Source: Tetrahymena thermophila SB210
Lineage: Eukaryota; Ciliophora; Oligohymenophorea; Hymenostomatida; Tetrahymenidae
Assembly (NCBI RefSeq): GCF_000189635.1
Contig: NW_002475923.1
Span: 310,001 to 374,000 of the forward strand
Reading direction: 5' to 3'
DNA length: 64,000 bases
Position numbers and translations under genes: made by a program
Shown: positions 11,901 through 24,723 of the stretch, in pieces
Position numbering within the stretch: the stretch's first letter is position 1
Layout: each line of letters opens with the position of its first letter
Notes under the pieces: generated by a model
Database searches by the model: none
What the model saw: only the letters and a program-made list of their open reading frames with translations
Told to the model about the DNA's origin: nothing

Positions 11901-14900
11901 AATATTAGCTTTTTTTAAAAAAATCGACTAAATAAATAAATGAAATAATTCAGTTGTTTTAAATAAAATTTACCAAAAAAAATAAATTAATTTTAAAGAA
12001 GAAAATTTAGATTTTGTGTTTAAGAAAATAAATTTTTATAATATTATAGATTTGAGAGAAAAGAGATAATAATATGATAGTCTTGTTGTAAAATGCAGGT
12101 AACTTATAGACAATTTAAATGTTTAGACTGAAATGGGTTAAAAGCTTATTTAAAATATGGAATCTATTATAAGAAATATTGATTATTTAAATGAGAGAAG
12201 TGAAGACTACGTTATTGTGATAAAAATGGCTTCAATTTATTTATATATACAATACCTTGTTTGCTAAGGCTTGCCGATATCTTCTATGAATCTTATTTGC
12301 AGACCTCTTCCAAGATATGTTTAGATTGAAAAGTTTTAAATTATCAGCGATTTAGTTAGTTCTTCATTTTTTACTTTAATTTTTAAAATAGAGAAGTTCG
12401 AAACAATAGAAAAACTGTTAAGAAATTCTATATCTAAGTTAACTTCTCGTAAAAAATTTTCTCACTATGGTATAACTGATCCTGAGAAGTACGAAAAAGA
12501 GTTTGTTAAATATGCCAGTAAGTGTTCAGCAATTAATAACTTAATTACAAAATATGTAGAGAAATAAAATGGGATCAGTAATTTTTAATTTTTAAATGAT
12601 ATACTTTTCAGCTAAATAAGTAAGTTCGATCACATTCAGGTAGATGCTAAATGGTAATTTTTTTAAACTATTTATCCTTTAAAAATTATTTTTGTTTTCA
12701 TTGATTAGGTTGATAAAGAATAAGAATATAAATACAACTACTTAAGTTCTATGGGATTAACTTGAAATTGATATTAGAAATATCTACAAACTGATGGATT
12801 GCTTAATGAATTTAAAGCTTTTTGATATGGTTTGTAATATAGTAAAAAGCATGTCTAATTTGATCTGTTTCTTAAACTCATAGATGATTGAATTAACAGA
12901 TAAAACTTTTGCTGTTTTAACAGAACAGAAAAGATCTAAAATTTATAAAGTTTCTAGAAAAATATTTAAGAATTTGTTGATAAGATCTTTTAGATTTGAT
13001 TTCAGAAATGCTTAACAAAATTAGCAACAAGTCACAACGATTAGAAACGATATGTTTAAAAGATTTTTTATTATGCTTAAAATATAAAATTAAATAGCAT
13101 TTGAACTACTTACTGACATTCTCGATTATAATTCAAAAGATATTATTGATTATAGTGGTATATATGTTTTATAAGTAGTTAAATGCTTAACTTCTCCTAA
13201 CACTGTGATAAAAGATTTAGCATTTTAAAACTTAGGCAAAATTATTACAAGTGTTTTCTTGTAAAATATGAATAAAGTTGCCTCGTAAATGCTCGACCCA
13301 TTTTTATAGAAAAAAATATTGAAAGGAAATTAGTTTATTCTTGATTTTTAAAATAATTCTCATTTCCAATACAACCTCCTTTATTAGCCTAAAACCTAGC
13401 TTAGAGAGTACTAAATGGAAGGTATTAAATGGCTTGGCTTCTTAACAAGATATAACCTTAACGGTGCTCTATGCGATGATATGGGTCTTGGAAAAACTCT
13501 ACAAGTCCTTTGTGTTCTTTAAAATGAAATATAAAAAGACTTAAACGAAGGTAAACCTCCTAAAATCTCCTTGATCGTTGCTCCTTCAAGTATTGTTGAC
13601 CACTGGTATTATGAAATACAAAAGTTCTTGCACCCATAAGTCATGAACCCAATAGTCATCAATAGTAAGAACTAGATAGATGGTAATTATTTTAAAACAA
13701 AATTTAATCTTTTTTATATTATAAAATCTTACTAAAAATTCTGAATGATAAAAACAGTTTTTTTAATTAAAAGATAAAATATTCAATATTAAAAGTATTC
13801 TGGTAGAAATTAAGAATTTCTTTCAAATTTTTTATTACCCACATTAATTATGCATTTTAGTTAAAGAGATAATTTAAAAATTCTTTAAATTAATAAATTA
13901 TCTTTAAAAATTCTTTAAATTAATAAATTATCTTTAAAAAGTTAACTTTAACTATTTAAATATTTTAACTAATCTATTTATTTATTTACTTCTCTGTTTT
14001 TTTAAAATTAAATTTATTTTAATAAAAATAGAATTTATGAAAAATAAAGATAAATATAAGATTATAATTTCTTCATACAATACGGTTTATAAGCATATAG
14101 AGACTTTGAACTCTATTGTTTACTAGTTTTGTATTCTTGATGAAGGACATTTAATTAAAAATTAAAATACTAAAATCTCATAAGCTGTAAGATCGATTTA
14201 GTCGGAGCATAAATTCCTTCTTTCTGGTACTCCTATTTAGAATAATCTTCAAGAACTATGGAGCATATTTGACTTTTTAATGCCAGGATATTTAGGAAGC
14301 TCCAAGAACTTTAGAGAAAAATTTTCAAAGTTGTTTCACACTAATGTACTAAATTTCTCTGATGAGCAAGTACTCTTCACAGAAGAATAAAATAAAGTAT
14401 TGCAAGACCTCCACAAGAAGGTTATGCCTTTTATTTTGCGTAGAGACAAAAAATTAGTAAATTTAAATGAAGTTTATAATTATTTTTAAGTTTTAAATTT
14501 AATATAAATTAGGTGCTTAAGGAATTACCCCCTAAAATTATATAAGATTACTATTGCTACATGGCTCCTAAATAGTAATAATTCTATGAAGAACTTGAAA
14601 AGAGTTAGATAACCAAGTGTGAACAGGATCTCGAGCAATAAATAGACTAATGGAGCAAGACTAAAGGCTTTGAAGATGCTGATCAGGGTAGTAAAATACA
14701 AGAATCTGTACTTAGAATGTTATCACATATGATTTAAATTGTAAATCATCCTTGTCAATACAAGAAGTAAGAAAGACTAAAAGGAAATGCTGGAGGCTTA
14801 GAAATGTAAAAGGAACTGAGTTAATACTCAGCAAGTGGAAAATTCGTTGCTTTGAAGCAACTTTTGGTTGATTTAGGCTTTGAAGAAAAAGAGAGTATAG

Positions 14901-15544
14901 AAGCTGAAGAATAAAAAGTATTAACTACAAATAAAAATAAAGTGCTTATTTTTAGTCGCTTTAAGGAGACATTACAATTAATTTGTGATCAGCTGCTTAA
15001 TACTGAATTCTCCCATATTAAGTACTTAAAGTTAGATGGTAATGTTTAGGTTAGTAAGCGTTATGCTATCATAAATAAATTTAATGAAGATTCAGAATGC
15101 AAAATAATGCTTTTAACAACGAGTGTTGGTGGTTTAGGTCTCAATCTCACTTCTGCAAATGTGGTAATTATGTTTGATCATAACTACAACCCTATGAATG
15201 ACTTACAAGCTATTGACAGAGCACACAGAATAGGGTAAAAAAACACTTTAAATGTATATAGAATGATAACAAAAGATACACTAGAAGAAAGAATTATGGG
15301 AATTTAAAGATTCAAAATAAACATTGCTAATGCAATTATTAACTTAGATAATAGCTCTATTCGCAACCTAAAAGACTCTAATTTAATTACTCTTTTTGAT
15401 AACATGGTCACGGAAAATGGTTATAACGAAAGAAAAGAAACTGTTGACGAAATGGCAATAGCACAAACTAAATATAATCCTTATAAAAAAATTATAGCTG
15501 ATTATGAAATTTGGGTTACAGATGATATAAATAAAGAATATTGA
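8919..15544 (+). CDS. MOT1: Mot1/BTAF1-type Swi2/Snf2 ATPase, 1,940 aa
   Basis: Six exons: 8919-10654, 10789-11840, 12050-12653, 12709-13682, 14032-14456 and 14513-15544; total length is exactly in frame. Mot1/BTAF1 removes TBP from DNA using ATP. The N-terminal half is HEAT-repeat-like and includes the Mot1 signature [17 protein letters not shown] near residue 410. A Lys/Ser/Asn-rich linker lies at about 140-190 and a second one at about 310-370. The C-terminal ATPase has [16 protein letters not shown], Walker A in [10 protein letters not shown] (about 1390), the DEGH box in [10 protein letters not shown] (about 1490), [19 protein letters not shown], and motifs V-VI in [17 protein letters not shown] and RAHRIGQ (about 1830). 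Length is close to yeast Mot1 (1,867) and human BTAF1 (1,849). Another Snf2 subfamily is unlikely given the N-terminal repeats and length. Confidence 0.93.
13875..13934. repeat. 30-bp tandem duplication inside a Mot1 intron
   Basis: A 30-base unit beginning TAAAAATTCTTTAAATTAAT is present twice in a row and identical, inside the 349-base intron 13683-14031. It lies well away from both splice sites and should not affect coding. Confidence 0.85.
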
Positions 15545-16179
15545 TTAATTACTTCATACAAATTAGTTTAATTGTTAATATAAAACAAATTAATAAAATA
15601 AATAAATTCCTTTCCATAATTTTAAACACCATTTTTTGCTTTATAATAACTTACCTGCCTTACATGCATATATATACATATATCTCATATTTAGACTTAA
15701 CCAAGCTAATATATTATACATTAAATTATTCTTAAATATTTTGTAACCAACTTTCAATTTATTTTTGTACTTATTATAACAAAGATGATATATAAATATT
15801 AATTAATTAATTACTTATTTATTTATTTTTTTATCTTGTTAAATCTACTTTCAACCAAATATTATATCAAATTAAACTAATAATGTTCTTTAAGAATTAA
15901 AATAGATAAAATATTGCTCAAAATAACTTGTTCTATTAGAAATTATAATAGTTATAAAGATTAATTTACACACAAATGAAAGATTTTTTCATAAATGTGT
16001 TGATCCACACTGGAGTAAAATATCCGATATTTTTAAATAAAAATATATTCTTAGAAAAAAGTTAAAATTAAAATTTTTCAAAATATTTAGCTATAAGAAT
16101 TAATCATAAGAAACAGTTAAACATGTATGTTTGTTTATTTTCATGAATAGTGTAAAAAAAATGCATTCTTGAATTTAAT

Positions 16180-16385
16180 ATTTAATTTATTATTGTTATT
16201 TAATTTTATTTTGCACTTATTATTTATTTTTTTATTTATGAACTTTATTTTTATTATTATATTTATTTATTTATTTTATCTTATTTATTATTTTTATTTA
16301 TTTATTTATTTAATTTTATTTATTTAATTTTTTTATTTAAGTTTTTATTTATATTTTTTAATGTTTATTTATATTTATTTTTTAG
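16180..16385. repeat. TTTA-rich low-complexity tract
   Basis: About 200 bases dominated by ATTT/TTTA units on the plus strand with few interruptions; a strand-asymmetric T-rich block. Slippage-prone sequence with no coding content. Confidence 0.7.
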
Positions 16386-16521
16386 GATCTACTGTTCATA
16401 ATCTCAAGACCTTAAAAGTGTTCGCATTCTATTTCTTTATCATTTGCCTGTTTTTAAAAAATACTATTTATATATTACAAGAGAGAAGAGCACTATTATT
16501 GTATTAATTATTTTTTTTATT

Positions 16522-16779
16522 ATGAATGATTTTGATATTTCTAGAGCAGATGAATATTAATTATAAAGAATATAAGTTAGAGTGATTTGGATATGGTCAT
16601 TTGCAATATTTTATTTAAAAACTAGATGTTGTGTAGGGAATATTGCTGGATTGTAGTATTAAAAATTTTCATTCTAACTCATATTTTTATAAATATACTC
16701 ATATATTTTTAGAAGGGCGCTCCGCTCCTCTTTCTTTATTTGTTTCTTTTTATTTTTTCCTTTTTTGAAAAAAATTTGA
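16522..16779 (+). CDS. possible small ORF, 85 aa, unrecognised
   Basis: With TAA/TAG as Gln, an ATG at 16522 opens a frame of 85 codons to TGA at 16777. Its first half (MNDFDISRADEYQLQRI, then a Trp/Ile/Phe-rich stretch and a Cys-Cys pair) has more varied residue use than surrounding spacer translations, and the DNA here is less AT-rich. The second half becomes Phe-rich, as expected from T-rich non-coding DNA. No splice partner, domain or family was recognised. It could be a gene fragment, an exon of an unspliced small gene, a transposon relic or chance. Confidence 0.22.
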
Positions 16780-17070
16780 AATAAATAATTATTAAAAATT
16801 ACAAATTTCCCCAGCTTTTAATCTGGTTGAAAATTAGAATAATAAATTCACAAGATATTTACTTAATTGAATTAATTAGGCATAATTGATTCTGTCTGAT
16901 TAATAAAGTAATATAAAATAATTGATCAATCAATATATCTATCTATCAATCATTCGTTTTTGATAAAATATATATAGGTATTAGCCATTTTTATAATTTA
17001 TATAGTCAAAAAAAAGAATACATTTTAATTAAAAAGTCAAAAACAATTATATTTTTTGCTGATCAAATTC

Positions 17071-20000
17071 ATGAACAGATAGTAGTGTAAAAATATTTCT
17101 TAGATTTATTTAGTATCAAGTTTTAATAATATTACAAACATAAAAATAATAGTCTTAAAAAACAGATTTGGTAACATTTTTAAAAAGCCAGAAAATAAAC
17201 CTAAAGAGGATGAGAAAAATCAATTTGAGAAGAAACTCTTCATCAATACTCATCCTCAAGAAGAAGAAGTATTTTCAAATAATTTTTAAAAAAACAAAAA
17301 TAAAAAAAGAATTCAAATTGGTATTAAATGATAGGAGGACATTCTTATTTCAGAAGAGAACTATTCGTAGCTGAAAGAATAGATCAAAAATAAAAAGAAA
17401 GTTTATTTGCAAATAGGAACAGATAAAGAAAAGAAATTTATATTGGAAGTTAGTTAAAAAAGCTTTAAGCCATAGAATACAGGTTTCGAAATATCAATAT
17501 AAAGAAGATTAACAAATTTATTTTAAATTCAATTATAAAATCATAAATTTGAAGTAAAGTGTTTTTATTTTTTTTCGCTAATGTGTTGGTTTGTTTTAGA
17601 AGATTTCATTTTATTTTAATGGTTAATTTTATATGAAATAGAACATATTTTTTTAATTATTATATAGGATACTATAAAATAAATTAGCTAATAAGAAATA
17701 GAATCTTATGCTCTTAGCTTTGTTGAAGTATCTTTTAAGGATTAATTTATATCGAGGAGAGATTTAAGGAATATCGATTAGTATTTAGATAATATGGTAG
17801 TTTATACAAACAAAATTATAAATTATAATGGCATGCGTCTTTTAACCATGAATATGATGAAGAATGATAAGATTGTTTATTCAGGCTTTATTACTTCATA
17901 AACAAAAAAGATATACAGAAGTCAAAGCTCTAGATATTCAGTTCTCGTATATGATACTACAATATTATTTTAAAATATTAAAGTATTTTAATTAAATAGA
18001 TTGAAATCAATAAAGAAATATTTGAGTTTGATGGTTATGGTGAAATATACTGGGAAAAGGTTTATAAATTTTTAAGGGTTTTCTTTTCAAGATGTTTATA
18101 CTTTAACACAAACCATAATTTAGATATCATTTTATATGGTAGACTCTTCTATCCTTAATTTAATAGCTTGGAGTAAGCTTATAAAGAACTAGTAAATTCA
18201 TTTGAAGACCTTCAATTAAATAGCTTATTTAATTAAAGATAGATCTAAAAGCGAAGGACTCTGGAGTCATATAGGGTTTTCAGGATTCTTAAAGTTGCTT
18301 CTAAATTAACAATGAAAGATAGGTATTTTAGGACGTTTATAGAAAAACTGTCCTCAAGTTAGGTTAAAAGAATATAGAAAAAAATTTAAATCAAATATGG
18401 CATGCTTTCAATGAATTTTTATGTGTAATTAACTGGAAAAAAAACGTTAACCCTATCACAACAAAAATAATCTAAAGCTATAATTAATATCTTTCGAACT
18501 CTGATATTCACCAAAGCAATTCATCTCCTAATCTATTAAACCCGAATAATGGTAATTAAATTTATTAAAAAGTAATCTCAGAAAATTAACTAAAATATTT
18601 AAAAATAAATGTACAAACAAATATTTTCTATTTAAAAAAAATATTTCTTTTATTGTTAAAAAATAAAAAACAAAGTATAATTTATTGCTATGGTAAATAA
18701 TAAAAAAGCTAATATTAAAAATATAAACTAATAATGAAGGATGAAATCTTAAATGTATTATTATTATTATAAAATTCAATTAAAAATAAATAAAATATAT
18801 TTTCGAGATGATAAATCAAGCATTTAAGAATTATTTTTTTATGAAACAGAAATAAAAATAATTAAAATATTTAAATAAAAAATTAGAAATAAAATCTCTA
18901 AAAATAAATACTGTCACTGTTCATTAAGAATCTAGCTCAAAGTAAGTAAAAAGAGAGAGTACTCACTCTACTAGAAGGCAAATTTCTTGTAGACATTAGA
19001 GGAAAATTGAGTGCTATCCAATTGAATGTGAGCTTTCATATAGTTACAAGTCTAACTTCTTAGAAGCTTTAAGTGTGGTTTCTTTATAATTTACAAAGCA
19101 CTATATTTCAAGATCCTTGACAGAAACTGGTCATAATATTATTAATATCACTTGCGGTGATACTAGATACTACTCAGACTAAGGCTTATATAAAATGCTT
19201 AAGAATCTTCTTCTACTTCATGATATTCGTTGCACCTAAGTATCTCTAAGAGAAACCTATGCCTCTCAAATTACTACTCAGATCATTTTTCCAGTAAGTC
19301 CATAAAATAAAACAATACAGGAATCTTAAGATATAATCAGAAAGCAAGAGTATATGGAAAATTTGCTATATAATTGTATTGAAAATTCTATGATTCAAGA
19401 TAAACAATTTCATAGCGAGCTAATGCCTAAATTACCAGAGTCTTTTAGGAGTTACTATGGATTTATTTAATTTAGTGATACCTTAAATAATCTTATTAAG
19501 TTAGATAACTAGAAAATAGAGCAAATGTTTCCAAACTTAAGTAATTATCAATAGTTTATTATTTATAATCATAGACTTTACTTAATAAATTTATTGATCG
19601 ATTGATTGATTGATTCACATTACAAAAAGTTTTAATCAAGATCAAAAGAAACAAAATTAATTTTTGAAATTTATTTTATCATAAAACTTACTTCTCTATC
19701 TTTTTTTTTTGAATTAAGTATTTTAAAGCTAACTAATTTTAAATATAAACTTATTCCAAATGGAAAATATTAAAATTTTATTTAGGTTTTAAAAAATAAA
19801 ATTTGTATCGAGATTTAAAATTTAAATTTCTTTAAAAAAAATAAGAAAAAAATTTCATTTATTCAAAAATAAAAACAAATTTAAATTATTTTAAATAATT
19901 TATAAATTAAAATTTTTAACAGAATTGAAGTGCAACCATGAATATCATTATATTTTTAATGATGAGCTAAACCAACACTACCAGTCAAGGTAGAGCTAAA

Positions 20001-23000
20001 TAAATTCTATTAAAACGGCTCAGCCTTATTGGATTTGCAAGAGTAACTTAACTGATGATGCAATGAAATGTAGATAATATTTTGAATATTTAATTAATGT
20101 AATTTTTATTTAAAAACATCTATAAAGGCCATGAATTGGTTTATTCGTCAATGTATATCGATCCTATATTTTCTCTTTAGACTAAATTTTTTAAAGAAGA
20201 CTTCCGTTTAAAAGAAATTAATTATATGACAGTCAAGGCTATTGAATAAAATAAGCTTGAACCTCCTTAGAATGATCTAAATCAGAAAGTACAAAACTTA
20301 GTGAAAAGGCTGATTGAATCTAAGCATTCGAATGATGAAAATGCAACTATTTCAAATAAATCATAAAGACAATTGATTTTACAAGAAGTAAAAAAGTAGG
20401 ATGAAGAAATATTCAAACTCCAATCAGGTAAAAGTTTTGAGCTTATATAAGTTAATCATTTACAAATAGTTCAAATAAAACATAATTTTTATGAATAAAT
20501 ATCTGACTAATAAATGAGTATTATTATTTATATTTTAAATATTTATGAATAGTTCAAGGAGGTGAAAACAAATTAAATGAAATAAAGATATGTAGAAACT
20601 AGTCAAATAATTTTGCTATTGTAGCTAATTAAAGTTCACCTTTTTACAACTATAGTGGTGATGAAATAAAAGATGATTAATTAAGCAGTGTGTCAAATAG
20701 TATGTCATTTAGTCCATAAATAAATCCAATATAAAGTTAGTAATCTAAATATGTATAATCTTGTAATTTTTAAACTGATTTATTCAATAACGGCTTGGAT
20801 AATGAAATTAACATCTTCACAACATATGAGTATACTAGAAAAGATTTAAATCATACTTTTAGAGATGAAGCACCGCTTAACCTAGCTTCTTCACCATCAC
20901 ATACTAGCTCAATTTTATAATACGAAAAACCAGCGTAATAAAATGGCTTATTAATATTTTTAACATGAATAAATTAATTATTTTAATATTTAGAGATAAT
21001 TACCCTGAAAAAGATGACCAATAATAAATTAAATCTCATAACAGATCAAGATTAGAATTGGCTTACCTATCCAGTAAAATGCATTGGCTTCAAAACAATT
21101 ATGATGAAAAAACCAAGAGAGATTTCGAAAATGTATAAATGAACATAGATGATTCTCATTATCTGAAGCCTTAATTTGGATAACTTAGTTTATTTCAATA
21201 AATACCTACTAATCTCAATCCTCAATAAAAGATAAAGTAATTTATTATTTTTAAAGTATGAAATAAATAATTTAAAGATAAGAAAATTGTAGAATATTTC
21301 TTGTAAAATTAATTTTTTGATAACTTAAAAATAGAAACAATATTATTTATGTTTAATTCTATTATCAATTGATTTAAATTTAATTATTTTAGAGTTTAAA
21401 TATATATATTTATATTTGTTTTAATGATAATATTTGTAATCTTATATGATTATTTATAATTTTAATTAAAATAGAGTTTAGAATTCTTAGCATCAGCTCT
21501 TATTTGAAATAGAGAGATTCTGGAAGAGCATTGTTATTCCATTTCTCCCTCCTATTTTCACAAATTATATTCCTAACAGATATTAAAAGGGTAAGCCACT
21601 ATAAAAATTTCACTAAGACGCGAATCATTTCTTGGAAGCTATTGTTGGTTATAGATTGGCAAACGTAACTGACTTTTTAATTTTACTGAAAAAATGAAAA
21701 AATTTATAATTGTAAAAATAATAAACTTAGAATTTCTAAATCATAGTTGAAAACAAAGAAAACATACCTCATAAACCGTAAGCGCTTAAGGAGATTAAAC
21801 TAATCAGAGGAAATTATTATCAATTCATTAAGTTTGATGATGCAAGTCAAAATATTACTCTCATAGACCACGAAAAGATGCAAAAGAAGAAAAAAAAACA
21901 AGAACCAAGTAATAGCACAGACTCAATACCTTCAGTAATTTTTTTCTTTATTTCTATCTACGAAATGAAATTAAATAACAAAGAAAATAAATTTCATTTA
22001 CTTTTGTTACATTTTTATGAAAATCTCTAAGTTATTTGTCTACTTTTTAAAATAATAAAAGAATTTAGATAAATTTTAATTACTGTATTATTTACTTATT
22101 TTACGATAATTTTTACTGACTAATTTACAATAATTATTTACAAGTGCCAGAAATTATAATAAAAATATCAAAACAAATCATTAATCGAATTTACAAACAA
22201 TGTTCTTCTTCTAAATTTAATTTTAAAATAAAAAAGATACTTTACAAATTCTTGATTATTGATGATAAGAGTGGTAAACTTTTGAAGAAATAGCAACTAA
22301 TTTAAACTGAAGGTATCTAGGATAAATTGAAAAACTATGACTTACTTATTGGTAAAAATGAAGAACCAAGCATTTAAAGCATAATGAACGAATGCTCTAA
22401 GAAAATATGCTTACAAATATCCCCAACAGATTCACATTAAAGCAGATAAAATTAAAATAGCATGGAAAAACTCAAATAAAATTTTGAAAATTTCCTTACG
22501 TCTTTTAGGAAGAATCTCTTAGAGATGATTAAAAAGAATCCTGATTAGAAGGCAGTAACATAAGAGACTTTTAATGAAAAATTTAATTTTAGTATGCTAA
22601 ACAGCTATTCTTAAAATTGGAACACTTAGCAATCTCATTAAACAAACAACAGCGTGCTAAACGTTAATTAGATGAATAACAATTTAAATTTAATAGATAC
22701 TGTGGACTAGTTAGGAGTTTCCACTTCTACACAAATAAATAACAACATGATTAATTATGGCACATTCGATAAGAATTAATACTATGAACAAACTGTATAT
22801 GCTAAGTCATTTTCTAATAAAGACATAAATTGCTTAGATTTTTTCATAGTTTAGTTCCAAAAGAACTGGATCCCTGATGGTGTTTTTAGAATTGTAAATT
22901 ATTTTATTTATTAATTTTCATAACAAGATAAAAAGATTTGTTTTTTTTTTTCATTCAATAATTTTCAGCTTAGTTGAAATACAATTAACTCAATATTTTT

Positions 23001-23608
23001 TTAGATCAAATTTGTAAATTTAATAAAAAATCTTTATTATAAATTACATAAAAATTCAAATTTTTTTTTAAAAAATAAATTTAAAGCATATCTATTGGTT
23101 AAGCTTTCCTAGTAGTATTATCTCTGAATTTATCAAGAGCATAAATTAATTGACTAGACCTAATTCTTTACAAATGCACTATATGCAGTTTATAAATGAA
23201 TCTATTTTTAGATATTAATTAGGCTTTGATTACTCTACTCCAATCAAAGTTTTAAGCTCATAGATTCTGAATGAGTTGAGAGATTTTATCATAGAACATG
23301 ATTTTTGTCCAGATGTTACAAATCCAAATACATTTTTACACTACAAGGGTATAGGCTAAGTGTTTTTATCTTACCAAGTAATTTTTAAAAATATATTGAT
23401 AAATTTTGATTGAGAAGATTTAAACCTACTTTTAATTAAAAAGGATAACAATTTACTAATGAAAGAGAATGTAGATTTCAATGATGAGTAAGACTAGAGC
23501 GATTTTAAGAATCTATACCAAATCATACAAAATAAAGCAGACTAGCTCAATTAGATTCATTTTCACTTGAATTAGGTTGAATATGTGAAATCCGATTAGT
23601 CCTAGTGA
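17071..23608 (+). CDS. IML1: Iml1/DEPDC5-like GATOR1 subunit, 1,475 aa
   Basis: Fifteen exons can be joined in frame: 17071-17320, 17354-17553, 17668-17946, 18000-18293, 18332-18551, 18929-19540, 19923-20069, 20128-20427, 20559-20934, 20994-21236, 21475-21664, 21731-21934, 22237-22893, 23087-23377 and 23444-23608. Iml1/DEPDC5 is the Rag-binding subunit of GATOR1, which restrains TORC1 when amino acids are scarce. Landmarks: VSFKDQFISRRDLRNIDQYL (about 170), EFDGYGEIYWEKVYKFL (about 250) and ILYGRLFYPQFN. Then comes the KHYISRSLTETGHNIINITC block, equivalent to the DRNLDRTGQ region of DEPDC5, then RLANNFQIIVENKE and a C-terminal FLHYKGIGQVFLSYQ. I could not see a convincing DEP domain. The second intron boundary set includes very short introns (33 and 38 bases), so those joins are less sure than the rest. 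Confidence 0.85.
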
Positions 23609-24723
23609 CACTAATTAAATTCGCAATAGTTATTATTCGATTTAGACTATAATTTATTTTAAGGAAATAAACAGTACTATGATATTTATCGATCTGTCTG
23701 TTTGTCTGTCTTCCTGCCTGCCTTCCTTCCTGTCTAATTTTCTTTATATCTATATATGATTTGAAATAATTAATTTGAACAATTTTAATTTATTACATTA
23801 TTTATAAATATTTGTATTTATTTTTGTAAATATATTTTATTTAAAATTTGATAACTTTGTATAGAAATTATTTAGATTTCAATTTATAATATTATAAAGT
23901 AATCTGTATTGTATTAATAGATGGAATTAATATTTTTAGCATCTATTTTATATGATATATTTAACACATAATGTTTACAAAATTAAGCCAAAATATTTAA
24001 AAATAATATGAAAAAAATTGTAGAATTTTATCTTAATCTATTAAGAGATTTCTGCTGGGAAATCAAAAAGTTAAATAAATAGATGGATTAATAAATATAA
24101 AGAAAGAAACAAAGAAAGAAAGATAGTTGTTAATATGCAAACAAAAATAATCGAAAAATAATGTGAATGATATTTAAACCTGAAAATTGTATGTTGAAAA
24201 GGAAAAATTTTTAATTTTGATTTAAAAAGATAAGTAAAAAGAGAGATATCATAAATAAGGGTTAAGTATTAATTGATTGATTGCTTGTTAGGTGATCTAT
24301 AAATATTTTGAAAATAAAAAACACAATTAGGTTCTATTTAATACTTCTATTTACTTACCTTCATAAGTAATTATTGGCTGAAAATTTTTTTGATCTAAAA
24401 GCGCAATATTGAATTAATTACTTCCATAATAAATAAATAATTAAATTAATAATTAATTGGCATCAAGTGTATTTGCACATTAAACAATAGCTACTATCAA
24501 GGATAGTTGAGTTAATATAAAAATTAAAAAAAATAATATTGTAAGAAATAAAAAATTAGCACTGAAAAACTAAGATATTAGGTTAATAAATTTGTAGATT
24601 AACATTTCAAGATTAGAAATTAATTAGCTAATTAATTAAAAAATAACAAAAAGATTAATTATTTAATCATTATTCATTCAAAAACACAATAAATTTTTAT
24701 ATTTTGGCATTTGACAAATAAGC
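23609..24723. other. intergenic region, 1.1 kb
   Basis: AT-rich spacer between Iml1 and the kinase gene. It contains the pyrimidine-rich microsatellite listed separately and a run of GAAA units near 24100-24122. No gene recognised. Confidence 0.5.
23691..23735. repeat. CTGT/CCTT pyrimidine-rich microsatellite
   Basis: About 45 bases made of CTGT, CTGC and CTTC units (for example CTGCCTGCCTTCCTTCCTGT) just downstream of the Iml1 stop codon. It is almost all pyrimidine on the plus strand and far richer in C and G than its surroundings. Confidence 0.8.

Larger units (their letters stand above)
15545..17070. other. intergenic region, 1.5 kb
   Basis: Contains a low-complexity TTTA-rich tract (about 16180-16385), then a stretch of somewhat higher GC (about 16385-16740) with one small open frame listed separately. 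The rest is AT-rich spacer without recognisable features. Confidence 0.5.

Noticed and set aside
23371-23450. Intron at 23348 removing the GIGQVFLSYQ segment of Iml1
   Set aside because: An alternative GT-AG join is in frame, but the removed segment resembles the conserved end of Iml1/DEPDC5, so the donor at 23378 was preferred.
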